Shown: piece after piece, positions 14,564-22,545 of the stretch
Position numbering within the stretch: the stretch's first letter is position 1
Layout of the letters: each line of letters starts with the position of its first letter
Assembly: GCA_017936025.1 (NCBI GenBank)
Contig: JAGBGL010000035.1
Span: forward strand, 1 to 24,472
Source: Bacillota bacterium
GTDB lineage: Bacteria > Bacillota > Clostridia > Peptostreptococcales > Anaerovoracaceae
DNA length: 24,472 bases
Direction: 5' to 3'
The notes under the pieces: generated by a model
Told to the model about the DNA's origin: nothing
What the model saw: the letters and a program-made list of their open reading frames with translations, nothing else
Database searches by the model: none
Program-made: the position numbers and the translations under genes

Positions 14564-14656
14564 ACTACCTTTCCAAACACGGGAGGCAACACCGTTTCCG
14601 GAGCTGCCCACAGGATGCATAATCATGGTTTCAGCTTTAGACCATACATCTCGGTA
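14564..14656 (-). promoter_or_regulatory. Moco riboswitch C, leader of the CCG-like/trsS operon
   Basis: In RNA sense: ACCGAG (TCGG at plus 14651-14654), TGTATGGTC, AAACCATGAT, a short stem capped by GAAA (GTTTCC at plus 14594-14599), invariant CCTCCCG (plus 14580-14586) and GGAAAGG (plus 14568-14574). Block order and spacing are the same as in the copies at 440-545 and 10209-10310. CCGA can pair with TTGG to close the element. A terminator lies 54 nt further on and a promoter lies just upstream, so this is a complete leader. Confidence 0.85.
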
Positions 14657-14680
14657 TTTTTTCAGTTTTAATTAAAAGTC

Positions 14681-14710
14681 ATTGTAACATAAAAAACAAC
14701 CGGCTGTCCA
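14681..14710 (-). promoter_or_regulatory. Promoter of riboswitch C transcript
   Basis: On the minus strand TGGACA (plus 14705-14710) and TACAAT (plus 14681-14686) are 18 bp apart. The -35 lies inside the terminator hairpin of the upstream nitroreductase gene, a compact arrangement. Predicted start is near 14674, about 20 nt before the aptamer. Confidence 0.65.
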
Positions 14711-14723
14711 TAGCGGACAGCCG
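14691..14723 (-). terminator. Intrinsic terminator of the addB/nitroreductase operon
   Basis: On the minus strand CGGCTGTCC and GGACAGCCG form a perfect 9-bp stem with a 5-nt loop (plus 14701-14723), followed by GTTGTTTTTT (plus 14691-14700). It lies 22 bp after the nitroreductase stop and separates that operon from the molybdenum island. Confidence 0.92.
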
Positions 14724-14745
14724 TACAACATTTTGCATGAGTTGC

Positions 14746-15534
14746 TTATACCCACTTGATTTCTGCTTTTTTCAGTCTTGCAGGCACAGTTACATAGTCT
14801 TCTCTTTCAGGATATCCGACCATAAACGCACCGTAATAGGCGTGGTTTTCAGGCAGCGGCGGCAAGAGTTCACCAAGTGCCGGCACCGCATTGCACATTC
14901 TTGTCAGATAGCCTGCCCAGCAAGTGCCGATGCCTTTTGCCTGGAGCAGCAGTTCAACTGTCGTCATCGCTATCGCGGAATCCGCCGGTGCATTGATTGC
15001 TTTACTGTCAGCATGACAGAGGATCAGTGTTCTGGATTCACCCATCACGACATTGTTGTTTTCAGATTCCAGTTCTCTTACGATTTCAGGAGACACGCCG
15101 CTTTCTTTAGAGTAATCTACGATCGCCATCATCATTTTATCGATAGTCTCTTTTGTGTCTATCACTATCCATCCGTGAGGATGCTGGTTCTTTGCACTTG
15201 GTGCCCAGTCAGCCAGTTCAAGTACATGCTGAAGCACCTCTCTGTCCACCGGTGTATCTTTAAAATGTCTGTAGGATCTTCTCTGAAGCACGTGAGCTTC
15301 CAGCTGATCAGCAAAGTCCGCTGACAGCGGCAGCACCTGCTGCGCCTCCAGCGCAGCAGGCTCACCTTCCCAGGTGAGCGCGCCCTCCGGGCACGCTGCC
15401 GCGCAGTGCATGCATTCGATGCACATCTTACCGCGGTCAGCCGGATATCCGTCTTCCACCCCTAATGCAGTAAACGGACAAACTTTCACACATTTCAAGC
15501 ATTTAACACATTTATCTTTAATTACTTTTATCAT
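14746..15534 (-). CDS. Ferredoxin-nitroreductase fusion protein
   Basis: A 262-aa protein from the ATG at 15534 (MIKVIKDKCVKC), chosen because GGAGG lies 6 nt before it; an ATG four codons earlier overlaps that site. Residues 1-55 are a two-cluster ferredoxin: CVKCLKCVKVCP near 9 and CIECMHCAAACP near 38. The rest is an FMN nitroreductase fold: RRSYRHFKD near 84, APSAKNQHPHGW near 112, GIGTCWAGY near 203 and MVGYPER near 240. Such proteins pass electrons from low-potential donors to FMN to reduce nitro groups, quinones or other acceptors; the true substrate is unknown. It starts 67 bp after addB with no terminator between, so it is probably co-transcribed with it, and it ends at a strong terminator. 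Confidence 0.92.
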   Translation of the reverse strand: MIKVIKDKCVKCLKCVKVCPFTALGVEDGYPADRGKMCIECMHCAAACPEGALTWEGEPAALEAQQVLPLSADFADQLEAHVLQRRSYRHFKDTPVDREVLQHVLELADWAPSAKNQHPHGWIVIDTKETIDKMMMAIVDYSKESGVSPEIVRELESENNNVVMGESRTLILCHADSKAINAPADSAIAMTTVELLLQAKGIGTCWAGYLTRMCNAVPALGELLPPLPENHAYYGAFMVGYPEREDYVTVPARLKKAEIKWV

Positions 15535-15601
15535 TTCTTCCTCCATATCAGCCTGATCCGGCCCAGTACGCCTTGTAATGCCGGCCCGGCTTCAGCAGCT
15601 C

Positions 15602-18600
15602 TTATATAAACTCGTAATTGCAGTCGTCGAATTTCACATCGAATTTGCATATACCTCTGAAATTGCAGTATGCACAGGCCGATGTCGCTTTTGTCTTCAT
15701 CGGATGGGCCTGCTGCTTTCCGGACGCAAGGTCACTGCAGATCTCGCGTATCTTCGCATCGACTTCGCTCTGGAATGCATCGAAATCTGCTTCATTCATC
15801 AGAGAATCCGCACCCGTTCCTCTGATACCTCCGGATTTGGAATTCTGCAGCTGTACGATTTTTGAATATCCGCTGAATTCCCCCGCGATATTTCTGATGA
15901 CTTCCGGATCATTGACGATGACACCGTTCATTTTATAGTCCTTGGATATCGCATTTTCAACCATTTCACTGAAAGCTTCTTTTGTCATGTCGCCGGTGTC
16001 TTCGATTTTGACGAATGGTTCATTTATCAGGAAATAGAACACTCCGGCAGGCTTCAGTACGCCGGACATATCAGAATCGCCCGGCTGGCCGGAGCCGGCG
16101 GCGGCGCCCATGGCGGCTTTCAGGTACAGCATCAGCTGCAGCCTGTAACCCTTGCGTGCTTCTACAGTATTAAAAATTTCCCTGCCTGTTTTATAATCTA
16201 TGATTTTTACACGGTCATCCGGCAGCATATCCACACGGTCGATTTTTCCTTCGATCAGTACATTACCGTGTTCTGTATCCACAGTGATCGGCGGCAGTGC
16301 TCTGCCTTTTCCGAATTCCTGCTCGAAAGCCATGCTGCGTACCCTGCCCTGACGCACATGATCGATCAGGATCCAGCTGATCTCGCTGCAGATTTCCTTC
16401 AGCCTGCCGCTGCGGTACTGTTCTTCAAGTCCGTCAGCCATGATCCCCTCGCGGTAGTTTTCATATTCATGGTCCAGGATCTCAGAAACTTTTTCCCGGC
16501 ATTCTTCCCGGGTGATCTTCATCCAGCGCGACTCTGCATCTGCCGGTTCCAGTCCGTCGGCTGCGAGCCACTCTGACAGTTCCATGAAACAATTGTGGTA
16601 AACATCCCCGATTTCGCGGCCTCCGATTTCATACACACGCTGCTCATCAGGACGCAGTCCGTACTGCACAAAATGAGCAAACGGGCATCTGCTGTATTTT
16701 TCAAGACGAGACGGACTCAGCACCAGCTCGCCCGCCTGATCCTTTTTATATAACCTGTCGACCATCTCACGGTCAATATCTGCCTGTTTACCGGTATAAA
16801 GCAGGCCTTCTGCTATCTTCGAAAGGTCATCGTTTTCCCTGTACCAGCCAAGAACCAGCTTCCATGCAGGATCAAGTTCCTGTCCGCTGCATGCCGCTCT
16901 GAGAGCTGCAGTAAGATGTTCTTTCGCAGCTTTCTCGGCCTGTATCAGTTCATACGGATTGCCGCTGCTGACGATGTCCGGCTGTTTTGCGAGTCCGGGA
17001 TAAATATCCTGCAGTTTGACCAGCAGCTGGGACGGCTTCAGTTCTTTCCCCTCTTCATCTGAAACAGAATAACTGAGCCACAGTTCTTCAGAAGGCTTTG
17101 ACAGATTCTTGTATATCGCCATTTTCTCTTCCTGCTGACGTATCTCATCAACCTTGCAGATTTCGATTTTACGCTCAGCAAGCTGCCGTTTTTCATCTTC
17201 GCTCAAAATACTGTCAGGTTCAGCTGCTGCAGGCAGCAGTCCTTCGTTTGCACCCAGCACCAGCATCGCCTTTACATTTCCGCTGCGTGTACGCTGCATG
17301 GTCCCCATAATAAGACCGTCTGCAGACGGCGGGAGGAGACCCACTTCAATGGATTCCAGCCCAGATTTCAGTATGTCGCCGAAATCCTCGGCCATTACTT
17401 TCTCATCGCCTACGAGCTCTGCGAACTGATCCAGCACATCCATGATCAGCCCCCATACCTGAGCGGTTTCGGAAGCCGCTGTAAGAAATCCTGTTTCTTC
17501 CTGCTGCTGCATCAGTGCTTCCAGTTTTTCAGGAAGCCTGCATTCCTCTGTCAGGAATCTGTATAATACAGTAACTTTTTCCTTTACAGTCTCCGCTTCT
17601 GCGAACCCCTTGCAGAAAGCTCCTGCAAGGCTGATGATCTGTTCTCTTGCAGCTTCCAGCTGAACAAGTCCGTCTTCGCCGTATTCATTAACGCCTTTTC
17701 GGAAAGGAGTCTTCCAGCGGCGGCCGTTTATACGGTATTTGCGCGCATAGTTTTCCAGCTTTTCGACCATATCCCACCCGGTATCCGTCAGTCCTGTCTT
17801 CATCAGTCTGAAAACTGTTTCAGTGTAGTACTCGCCTTCCGCAAGTTCCAGAAGGGACAGCACGAATACTGATGCAGGGTTATGGATTATGCTCTGCTTT
17901 TTATCTATGAAAAGTTCCATGCCGTACTGGCCGAACACACGCTTTGCGATCGCTCCGCGTGCCTCCAGGTCGTTACAGATCAGTATTATTTCATTGTATT
18001 TATATCCTTTATCTCTTACGAGAGTTCTTACTTTTGCCGCTGCGGACTCTGCTTCGTTATAAAAGCCGGCTGCTTCCACTAGTGTGACACCTGACGGGTC
18101 ATCGAGCTGCTGCGGAGGCATCGCATATATTTCTTTTTCAATCCCGGTTATGCCCGGCATTTTATCTGTGATCAGGTAATCGTCAGGAATAGCCTGCACA
18201 CTGCACTCGATACCGTTTTCAGCAGCCTGATCGCAGAAACCTCTGGTCAGATGTTCCGCCAGAGAGAACAGTTCGCTGTCTCTGCCCGGGGCACTGCCTG
18301 TGAGGACCAGATTTACGTTTTCAGCACATTTCATCAGCTTTCCGATGATTTCTCTGTTCTTTGGCGTAAAAGCATCAAAACCGTAAATCCAGACTTCGGT
18401 TCCGCGTATCTTCTGAGACTTTTCGATCTTTGATACACACAGACTGATATAGTCTTCTGTGTCTATGTATTTGCCGCTGATCTGCTCTTCGTAATATCTG
18501 AATATAGTGCTGATATCCTGCAGCTTTCGCTTCATGAATGAGCTGTCTTCCAGTCCGTCCGCGATTTCCTGCAGCAGATCCGGGTCTGCTCCGTACTGCT

Positions 18601-18961
18601 TCAGCTCGGAAATGAAGTTATTTGCCATCTCAATGAAAGATGTCTTTTTCTCCATTCCTCTGTACAGATCCAGTTCACTGCTATGCTCCTTCAGGATCTT
18701 TGTCAGCAGCATGTGCCTTCCGTGCTTATCTATCATAGGGGTCCGGCCGCCGCCTGTTTCCGCCAGGATCTTACCGCCGAATCTCGAAATGCCTGCGACT
18801 TCCACATCCATCAGACCTTTTACGCCAAGGCATGCGAAAGCATCTCTTTCTGCCTGAAGGGTAAACTGATCCGGTACCAGCAGCAGTGTTTTCCCGCTGA
18901 TACGGTCGAATATGAACTTGTCTTTTCTGACGTTTTCACGTCCGTAAAAAATGTGCAGCAT
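15602..18961 (-). CDS. addB: Helicase-exonuclease AddAB, subunit AddB
   Basis: A 1119-aa protein of normal AddB length. N-terminal TLLLVPDQFTLQAERDAF and ISRFGGKIL segments are typical of the family. GTMQRTRSGNVKAMLVLGANEG lies mid-protein, shown here as two parts: TMQRTRSGNVKAM and LVLGANEGLLP. The C-terminal nuclease domain has EGKIDRVD and IIDYKTGREIF. The iron-sulfur cluster cysteines are visible as SRCPFAHFVQYGL and, near the end, SACAYCNFRGICKFD. AddAB processes double-strand DNA ends for recombination. The N-terminal P-loop is degenerate: YGRENVRKDKF stands where other AddB proteins have GRxGSGKS/T. The partner gene addA, usually next downstream, is absent; a nitroreductase follows instead. 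GGGAG precedes the ATG by 8 nt and a strong promoter lies upstream. Confidence 0.95.
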   Translation of the reverse strand: MLHIFYGRENVRKDKFIFDRISGKTLLLVPDQFTLQAERDAFACLGVKGLMDVEVAGISRFGGKILAETGGGRTPMIDKHGRHMLLTKILKEHSSELDLYRGMEKKTSFIEMANNFISELKQYGADPDLLQEIADGLEDSSFMKRKLQDISTIFRYYEEQISGKYIDTEDYISLCVSKIEKSQKIRGTEVWIYGFDAFTPKNREIIGKLMKCAENVNLVLTGSAPGRDSELFSLAEHLTRGFCDQAAENGIECSVQAIPDDYLITDKMPGITGIEKEIYAMPPQQLDDPSGVTLVEAAGFYNEAESAAAKVRTLVRDKGYKYNEIILICNDLEARGAIAKRVFGQYGMELFIDKKQSIIHNPASVFVLSLLELAEGEYYTETVFRLMKTGLTDTGWDMVEKLENYARKYRINGRRWKTPFRKGVNEYGEDGLVQLEAAREQIISLAGAFCKGFAEAETVKEKVTVLYRFLTEECRLPEKLEALMQQQEETGFLTAASETAQVWGLIMDVLDQFAELVGDEKVMAEDFGDILKSGLESIEVGLLPPSADGLIMGTMQRTRSGNVKAMLVLGANEGLLPAAAEPDSILSEDEKRQLAERKIEICKVDEIRQQEEKMAIYKNLSKPSEELWLSYSVSDEEGKELKPSQLLVKLQDIYPGLAKQPDIVSSGNPYELIQAEKAAKEHLTAALRAACSGQELDPAWKLVLGWYRENDDLSKIAEGLLYTGKQADIDREMVDRLYKKDQAGELVLSPSRLEKYSRCPFAHFVQYGLRPDEQRVYEIGGREIGDVYHNCFMELSEWLAADGLEPADAESRWMKITREECREKVSEILDHEYENYREGIMADGLEEQYRSGRLKEICSEISWILIDHVRQGRVRSMAFEQEFGKGRALPPITVDTEHGNVLIEGKIDRVDMLPDDRVKIIDYKTGREIFNTVEARKGYRLQLMLYLKAAMGAAAGSGQPGDSDMSGVLKPAGVFYFLINEPFVKIEDTGDMTKEAFSEMVENAISKDYKMNGVIVNDPEVIRNIAGEFSGYSKIVQLQNSKSGGIRGTGADSLMNEADFDAFQSEVDAKIREICSDLASGKQQAHPMKTKATSACAYCNFRGICKFDVKFDDCNYEFI

Positions 18962-19017
18962 CCCGTTTTCTCCCTGTTTTCTTCTCTGTGCTACAGCCCC
19001 CGGCCGCAGTTTTTTCT

Positions 19018-19046
19018 ATTGTAACACCCTTTTCTTTGAAGTTCAA
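19018..19046 (-). promoter_or_regulatory. Promoter of addB
   Basis: On the minus strand TTGAAC (plus 19041-19046) and TACAAT (plus 19018-19023) are exactly 17 bp apart, giving an RNA start near 19011 and a leader of about 50 nt. It is divergent from the ABC-F promoter. Confidence 0.8.
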
Positions 19047-19057
19047 CAAAGCCCCTC

Positions 19058-19086
19058 TTGCAAGGCCCGCGCGTTTCCTATATAAT
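19058..19086 (+). promoter_or_regulatory. Promoter of the ABC-F gene
   Basis: TTGCAA (19058-19063) and TATAAT (19081-19086) are exactly 17 bp apart. The RNA would start near 19093, leaving a leader of about 38 nt, too short for the long upstream-ORF attenuators seen before some antibiotic-resistance ABC-F genes. Confidence 0.85.
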
Positions 19087-19130
19087 TGCTCTTGATGCCT
19101 TGTATTTTACAGGTTTTTATGGAGGAAAAA

Positions 19131-20693
19131 ATGAGTATTTTAACAGTTGAAAAATTATCACACGGCTTTGGTGACAGAGCCATTTTCAATGACGTATCTT
19201 TCCGTCTGCTGAAGGGTGAACACATCGGCCTGATCGGCGCCAACGGAGAAGGTAAATCTACTTTTATGAATATCATCACAGGAAAGCTGCAACCGGACGA
19301 AGGTAAGATCCAGTGGGCAAAGGACTGCCGTATCGGCTACCTGGATCAGCACACTGCGCTGGAGCCGGGAATGACTCTGGGCGACGTGCTCCGTTCCGCA
19401 TTCTCATGGCTTCTGGAAAAAGAGGCCCGCATGAATGAGATCTGTGATCAGCTGGGTTCTGTTGATGAAGATACTATGATGACAATGATGGAAGAACTGG
19501 GCGAGATCCAGGATATGCTGGATGCACATGACTTTTACATCATCGACGCAAAAGTCGAAGAAGTTGCCCGTGCTCTGGGGCTGCTGGACATCGGTCTGGA
19601 CCGCGATGTTATGGATCTTTCCGGCGGTCAGAGAACTAAAGCTCTGATGGCTAAGCTGCTGCTGGAAAAACCGGACATCCTGCTTCTGGACGAGCCTACT
19701 AACTACTTGGATGAAGAACACATCGAATGGCTGAAGCGCTACCTGCAGGAATACGAAAATGCATTTATTCTGATTTCCCACGACATTCCGTTCCTGAACA
19801 GTGTTATCAACCTGATCTATCATATGGAAAACCAGGAATTCAACCGCTATGTCGGCGACTATGATAAATTCATGGAAGTTTATGAAATGAAAAAATCCCA
19901 GCTGGAAGCTGCTTACAAGCGTCAGCAGCAGGAAATCAGCGAGCTGAAGGATTTCGTTGCCCGTAACAAGGCCCGTGTTGCTACACGTAACATGGCCATG
20001 TCCCGCCAGAAGAAACTGGACAATATGGAAATCATCGAACTGGCCGCTAAAAAGCCAAAGCCTGAGTTCGAGTTCATCAAGGGCCGTACTTCCGGAAAAG
20101 TGCTTTTCACTACTAAGGACCTGGTGATCGGCTACAGTGAAAACGACCCGTTATCCAAGCCTCTGAATCTGCACATGGAAAGAGGCCAGAAAATCGCCCT
20201 GGTCGGCGCCAACGGTATCGGTAAGACTACTCTGCTGAAGAGTATCCTGGGACTGATCAAGCCGCTGTCCGGTCAGGTGAATCTGGGTGACCACCTTCAG
20301 ATCGGGTATTTCGAGCAGGAAATGGCTCCTGGAAACACTAACACATGTATCGAGGAAATCTGGGACGAGTTCCCGGGCCTGAACCAGTTCGAAGTACGTG
20401 CTGCTCTGGCTAAATGCGGTCTGACTAACAAGCACATCGAGAGCCAGGTAAGAGTCCTCTCCGGCGGTGAGCAGGCGAAAGTACGTCTGTGCAAGCTGAT
20501 CAACAAAGAAACTAATATCCTGCTGCTGGACGAGCCTACTAACCACCTCGACCAGGATGCAAAGAACGAACTGAAACGCGCCCTGAAAGAATATAAGGGC
20601 AGCATCCTCATCATCTGTCACGAACCTGAATTCTACAAAGAAATCGTCGACCAGGTATGGGATATAAGCGAATGGACAACTAAAATCATATAA
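19131..20693 (+). CDS. ABC-F family ATPase (translation factor, YbiT/Ettu-like)
   Basis: A 520-aa soluble protein with two ATP-binding cassettes and no membrane domain. The start MSILTVEKLSH is taken at 19131 because GGAGG lies 6 nt before it; an in-frame TTG at 19086 sits in the promoter. Cassette 1: GANGEGKST near 36, DLSGGQRTKALMAK near 162, LLLDEPTNYLD. Linker: charged alpha-helical stretch around 245-300 (KSQLEAAYKRQQQEISELKD). Cassette 2: GANGIGKTT near 357, LSGGEQAKVRL near 443, LLLDEPTNHLD. ABC-F proteins bind the ribosomal E site and resolve stalled or poorly initiated ribosomes; some confer antibiotic protection. Sequence style and lack of a leader peptide fit the housekeeping YbiT-like group better than a resistance factor. 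Single gene with its own promoter and terminator. Confidence 0.93.
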   Translation: MSILTVEKLSHGFGDRAIFNDVSFRLLKGEHIGLIGANGEGKSTFMNIITGKLQPDEGKIQWAKDCRIGYLDQHTALEPGMTLGDVLRSAFSWLLEKEARMNEICDQLGSVDEDTMMTMMEELGEIQDMLDAHDFYIIDAKVEEVARALGLLDIGLDRDVMDLSGGQRTKALMAKLLLEKPDILLLDEPTNYLDEEHIEWLKRYLQEYENAFILISHDIPFLNSVINLIYHMENQEFNRYVGDYDKFMEVYEMKKSQLEAAYKRQQQEISELKDFVARNKARVATRNMAMSRQKKLDNMEIIELAAKKPKPEFEFIKGRTSGKVLFTTKDLVIGYSENDPLSKPLNLHMERGQKIALVGANGIGKTTLLKSILGLIKPLSGQVNLGDHLQIGYFEQEMAPGNTNTCIEEIWDEFPGLNQFEVRAALAKCGLTNKHIESQVRVLSGGEQAKVRLCKLINKETNILLLDEPTNHLDQDAKNELKRALKEYKGSILIICHEPEFYKEIVDQVWDISEWTTKII

Positions 20694-20700
20694 TGCAGAC

Positions 20701-20747
20701 AAAAGCCGGGAACACATCACACCTCACAGCGGATGTTCCCGGCTTTT
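20701..20747. terminator. Bidirectional intrinsic terminator
   Basis: AAAAGCCGGGAACA (20701-20714) and TGTTCCCGGCTTTT (20734-20747) are perfect 14-bp complements around a 19-nt loop, with A and T runs on both sides. It serves the ABC-F gene from the left and the HAD phosphatase gene (stop at 20750) from the right. Confidence 0.93.
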
Positions 20748-20749
20748 TA

Positions 20750-21388
20750 TTATTTAAGTATTTCCAGCAGGTCTTCTGCTTTTTTAATCACATAGTCTGC
20801 TTCGTTTTTCTTTTCTTCAGGCACCGCGATGGTCCAGTCCACCAGAACAGACGGGACCCCTGCGTTGCGGGCACAGCCCAGGTCCAGCAGTGTGTCTCCG
20901 ACCATTATTGCTTCAGCCGGATCAGCGCCCATCTTTTCCAGAGTTATGAGTATCGGTGCAGGATCAGGTTTGTGTTTATCAGTATCATCTGCTGTCAGGA
21001 TGTAATCGAAGAATCTGCCCAGATCATATTTTTCCACGCCCAGCATAGTCGTATATTTCAGGCGGGAAGTTACCAGGCCCATTCTGTATCCGCGGGCTTT
21101 CAGTTCTTCCAGCAGCTGCATCATGCCTGGGAACATCTTTATCAGCTGTACGAAATTATCGTGATGCCAGCTGCGGTAAGTATCCAGGCATTTCTGCAGA
21201 GGAACTTCAGGGAAGAATTTTTCCATTGTCAGTTCCAGCGGTTCTCCCAGTGTCGGAAGTATCACATCGTCCGACACCTCCTCACCTCTCAGTACCCTGA
21301 AAGTATTTTTCCATGATTTTAAAATCAGATCATTTGTATCCATTATTGTGCCGTCAAAATCGAACAGCACCGTAGTTATCCTGCTCAT
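20750..21388 (-). CDS. HAD-family phosphatase (PpaX/Gph-like)
   Basis: A 212-aa haloacid-dehalogenase hydrolase with all four motifs: LFDFDGTIMDT at about 8-18 (nucleophile D10, acid/base D12), LVTSR near 104 (motif II), KHKPDPAPI near 138 (motif III lysine) and MVGDTLLDLGCA near 161 (motif IV). A helical cap lies between motifs I and II. It resembles pyrophosphatase PpaX and phosphoglycolate phosphatase; the substrate cannot be decided from sequence. Its ATG overlaps the stop of the HD-domain gene by 4 bp, so the two are translationally coupled, perhaps linking nucleotide or (p)ppGpp hydrolysis with pyrophosphate or phosphate ester removal. It ends in the shared terminator. Confidence 0.92.
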   Translation of the reverse strand: MSRITTVLFDFDGTIMDTNDLILKSWKNTFRVLRGEEVSDDVILPTLGEPLELTMEKFFPEVPLQKCLDTYRSWHHDNFVQLIKMFPGMMQLLEELKARGYRMGLVTSRLKYTTMLGVEKYDLGRFFDYILTADDTDKHKPDPAPILITLEKMGADPAEAIMVGDTLLDLGCARNAGVPSVLVDWTIAVPEEKKNEADYVIKKAEDLLEILK

Positions 21389-22494
21389 CTTTTAGGTCTC
21401 CTGTCTGTACAGAATGTGTATCCAAGGTTGAATGCTTCACAGAAAGCCTTGAATTTCAGCGGTCCGTCATGTTGTCCGAAAGCATCTTTCAGAAGCTCGC
21501 CGAATGGCTTTCCTGCCCCGTATTGAGTACGCAGCATTTTCGCGAATATTGAAGATTCCTTTCTTGCCAGTTCATAATAGAATCTGGATCCCTGAGGATT
21601 GCCTTCCTCATCGACAAAAATACCTGTATCCAGACAGTTGAACTGGATCTTGCCGCCGCTTACATAAATGCTGAGTCTGCGTGAATTTTCGCTTCCATGA
21701 TCCTCGTAAATGTCATATATCCCGTCTGCCAGGTCTTTTCTGCCTATATTCAGAATATAATTTGTCAGCCAGTCTGCTTCCATGTTTTCAGACTGCTTGC
21801 GTGTAATGAGCATCAGACCCTCCGGCAGCGGCCCTTCATGATCTACCCATGTCGGTTCGTCTTTATATATCACATATGTTCCTGCATCAGCCGCCTGGTA
21901 GATACATGTGAAATCCGGGGAAGCCCAGAATGATACGAATATATCTTTATATGTGCTTACCATTTCCCAGTAAATATCTGCTGTATCCTCGTAATTCTGC
22001 ATTTCCTTCAGTGCATCCTGGACCGCACTGTAGTACCAGCTCTGCTCTGACTCCGGCGCATTGAATCTGTCCCATACAGCTTCTCCATATGTCTGAAGAT
22101 CTGCAGACAGACTCCTCTGGTTTGACACTTTATCAGCCATCACAAGCATCTGCGTACGCTTGTCTGCATAAGCCAGGCTCGCGATAGTATTTTCTTTGCG
22201 TTTACGCCAGCTGAGGCTCTTGTCTTCAGTATGCTGCTCCACCAGCACTGCAACTCCGTGGCCGAATTTTTCACGGATCTCATCAATAGTAACCTCCGTG
22301 TCTTCCACTACATCATGAAGAACTCCTGCAATCAGCAGCTCGTCATCGGCGCCCATCTGTGTCAGTATCTGCAGCACTTCCATAGGGTGGGTCAGATAAT
22401 CTATGTCAGTCCCTTTACGGACCTGTCCCTTATGTGCTTTTGCCGCAAAAATAATTGCTTCATGTAATTTTGCTGAATTTCTTTCTCTTGCCAT
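21385..22494 (-). CDS. HD-domain (RelA/SpoT hydrolase-like) protein with an unassigned C-terminal half
   Basis: A 369-aa protein. Residues 1-170 match the HD hydrolase fold of SpoT/MESH1 enzymes: AKAHKGQVRKGTDIDYLTHP (17-37, with H36), LIAGVLHDVVEDT (54-66, HD at 60-61, ED at 64-65), and MADKVSNQRSL near 118. MESH1-type proteins remove pyrophosphate from (p)ppGpp or dephosphorylate NADPH. No synthetase, TGS or ACT domain follows. Residues 190-369 (WASPDFTCIYQAADAGTYV near 195, LSIYVSGGKIQFNCLDTG near 280, GKPFGELLKDAFG near 340) are a soluble alpha/beta region I do not recognise. It follows the Tex-like gene by 51 bp and overlaps the HAD gene by 4 bp. HD function is likely; the substrate is not proven. 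Confidence 0.85.
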   Translation of the reverse strand: MARERNSAKLHEAIIFAAKAHKGQVRKGTDIDYLTHPMEVLQILTQMGADDELLIAGVLHDVVEDTEVTIDEIREKFGHGVAVLVEQHTEDKSLSWRKRKENTIASLAYADKRTQMLVMADKVSNQRSLSADLQTYGEAVWDRFNAPESEQSWYYSAVQDALKEMQNYEDTADIYWEMVSTYKDIFVSFWASPDFTCIYQAADAGTYVIYKDEPTWVDHEGPLPEGLMLITRKQSENMEADWLTNYILNIGRKDLADGIYDIYEDHGSENSRRLSIYVSGGKIQFNCLDTGIFVDEEGNPQGSRFYYELARKESSIFAKMLRTQYGAGKPFGELLKDAFGQHDGPLKFKAFCEAFNLGYTFCTDRRPKR

Positions 22495-22545
22495 TTTATA
22501 TCCCCTGCAGCACGAACCGGCCTGGATGCGGCCGGCTCATGCAAT

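Noticed and set aside
14297..14626. A 109-codon minus-strand frame across leader C
   Set aside because: It starts inside the aptamer, passes the terminator and then overlaps the CCG-like gene in another frame.
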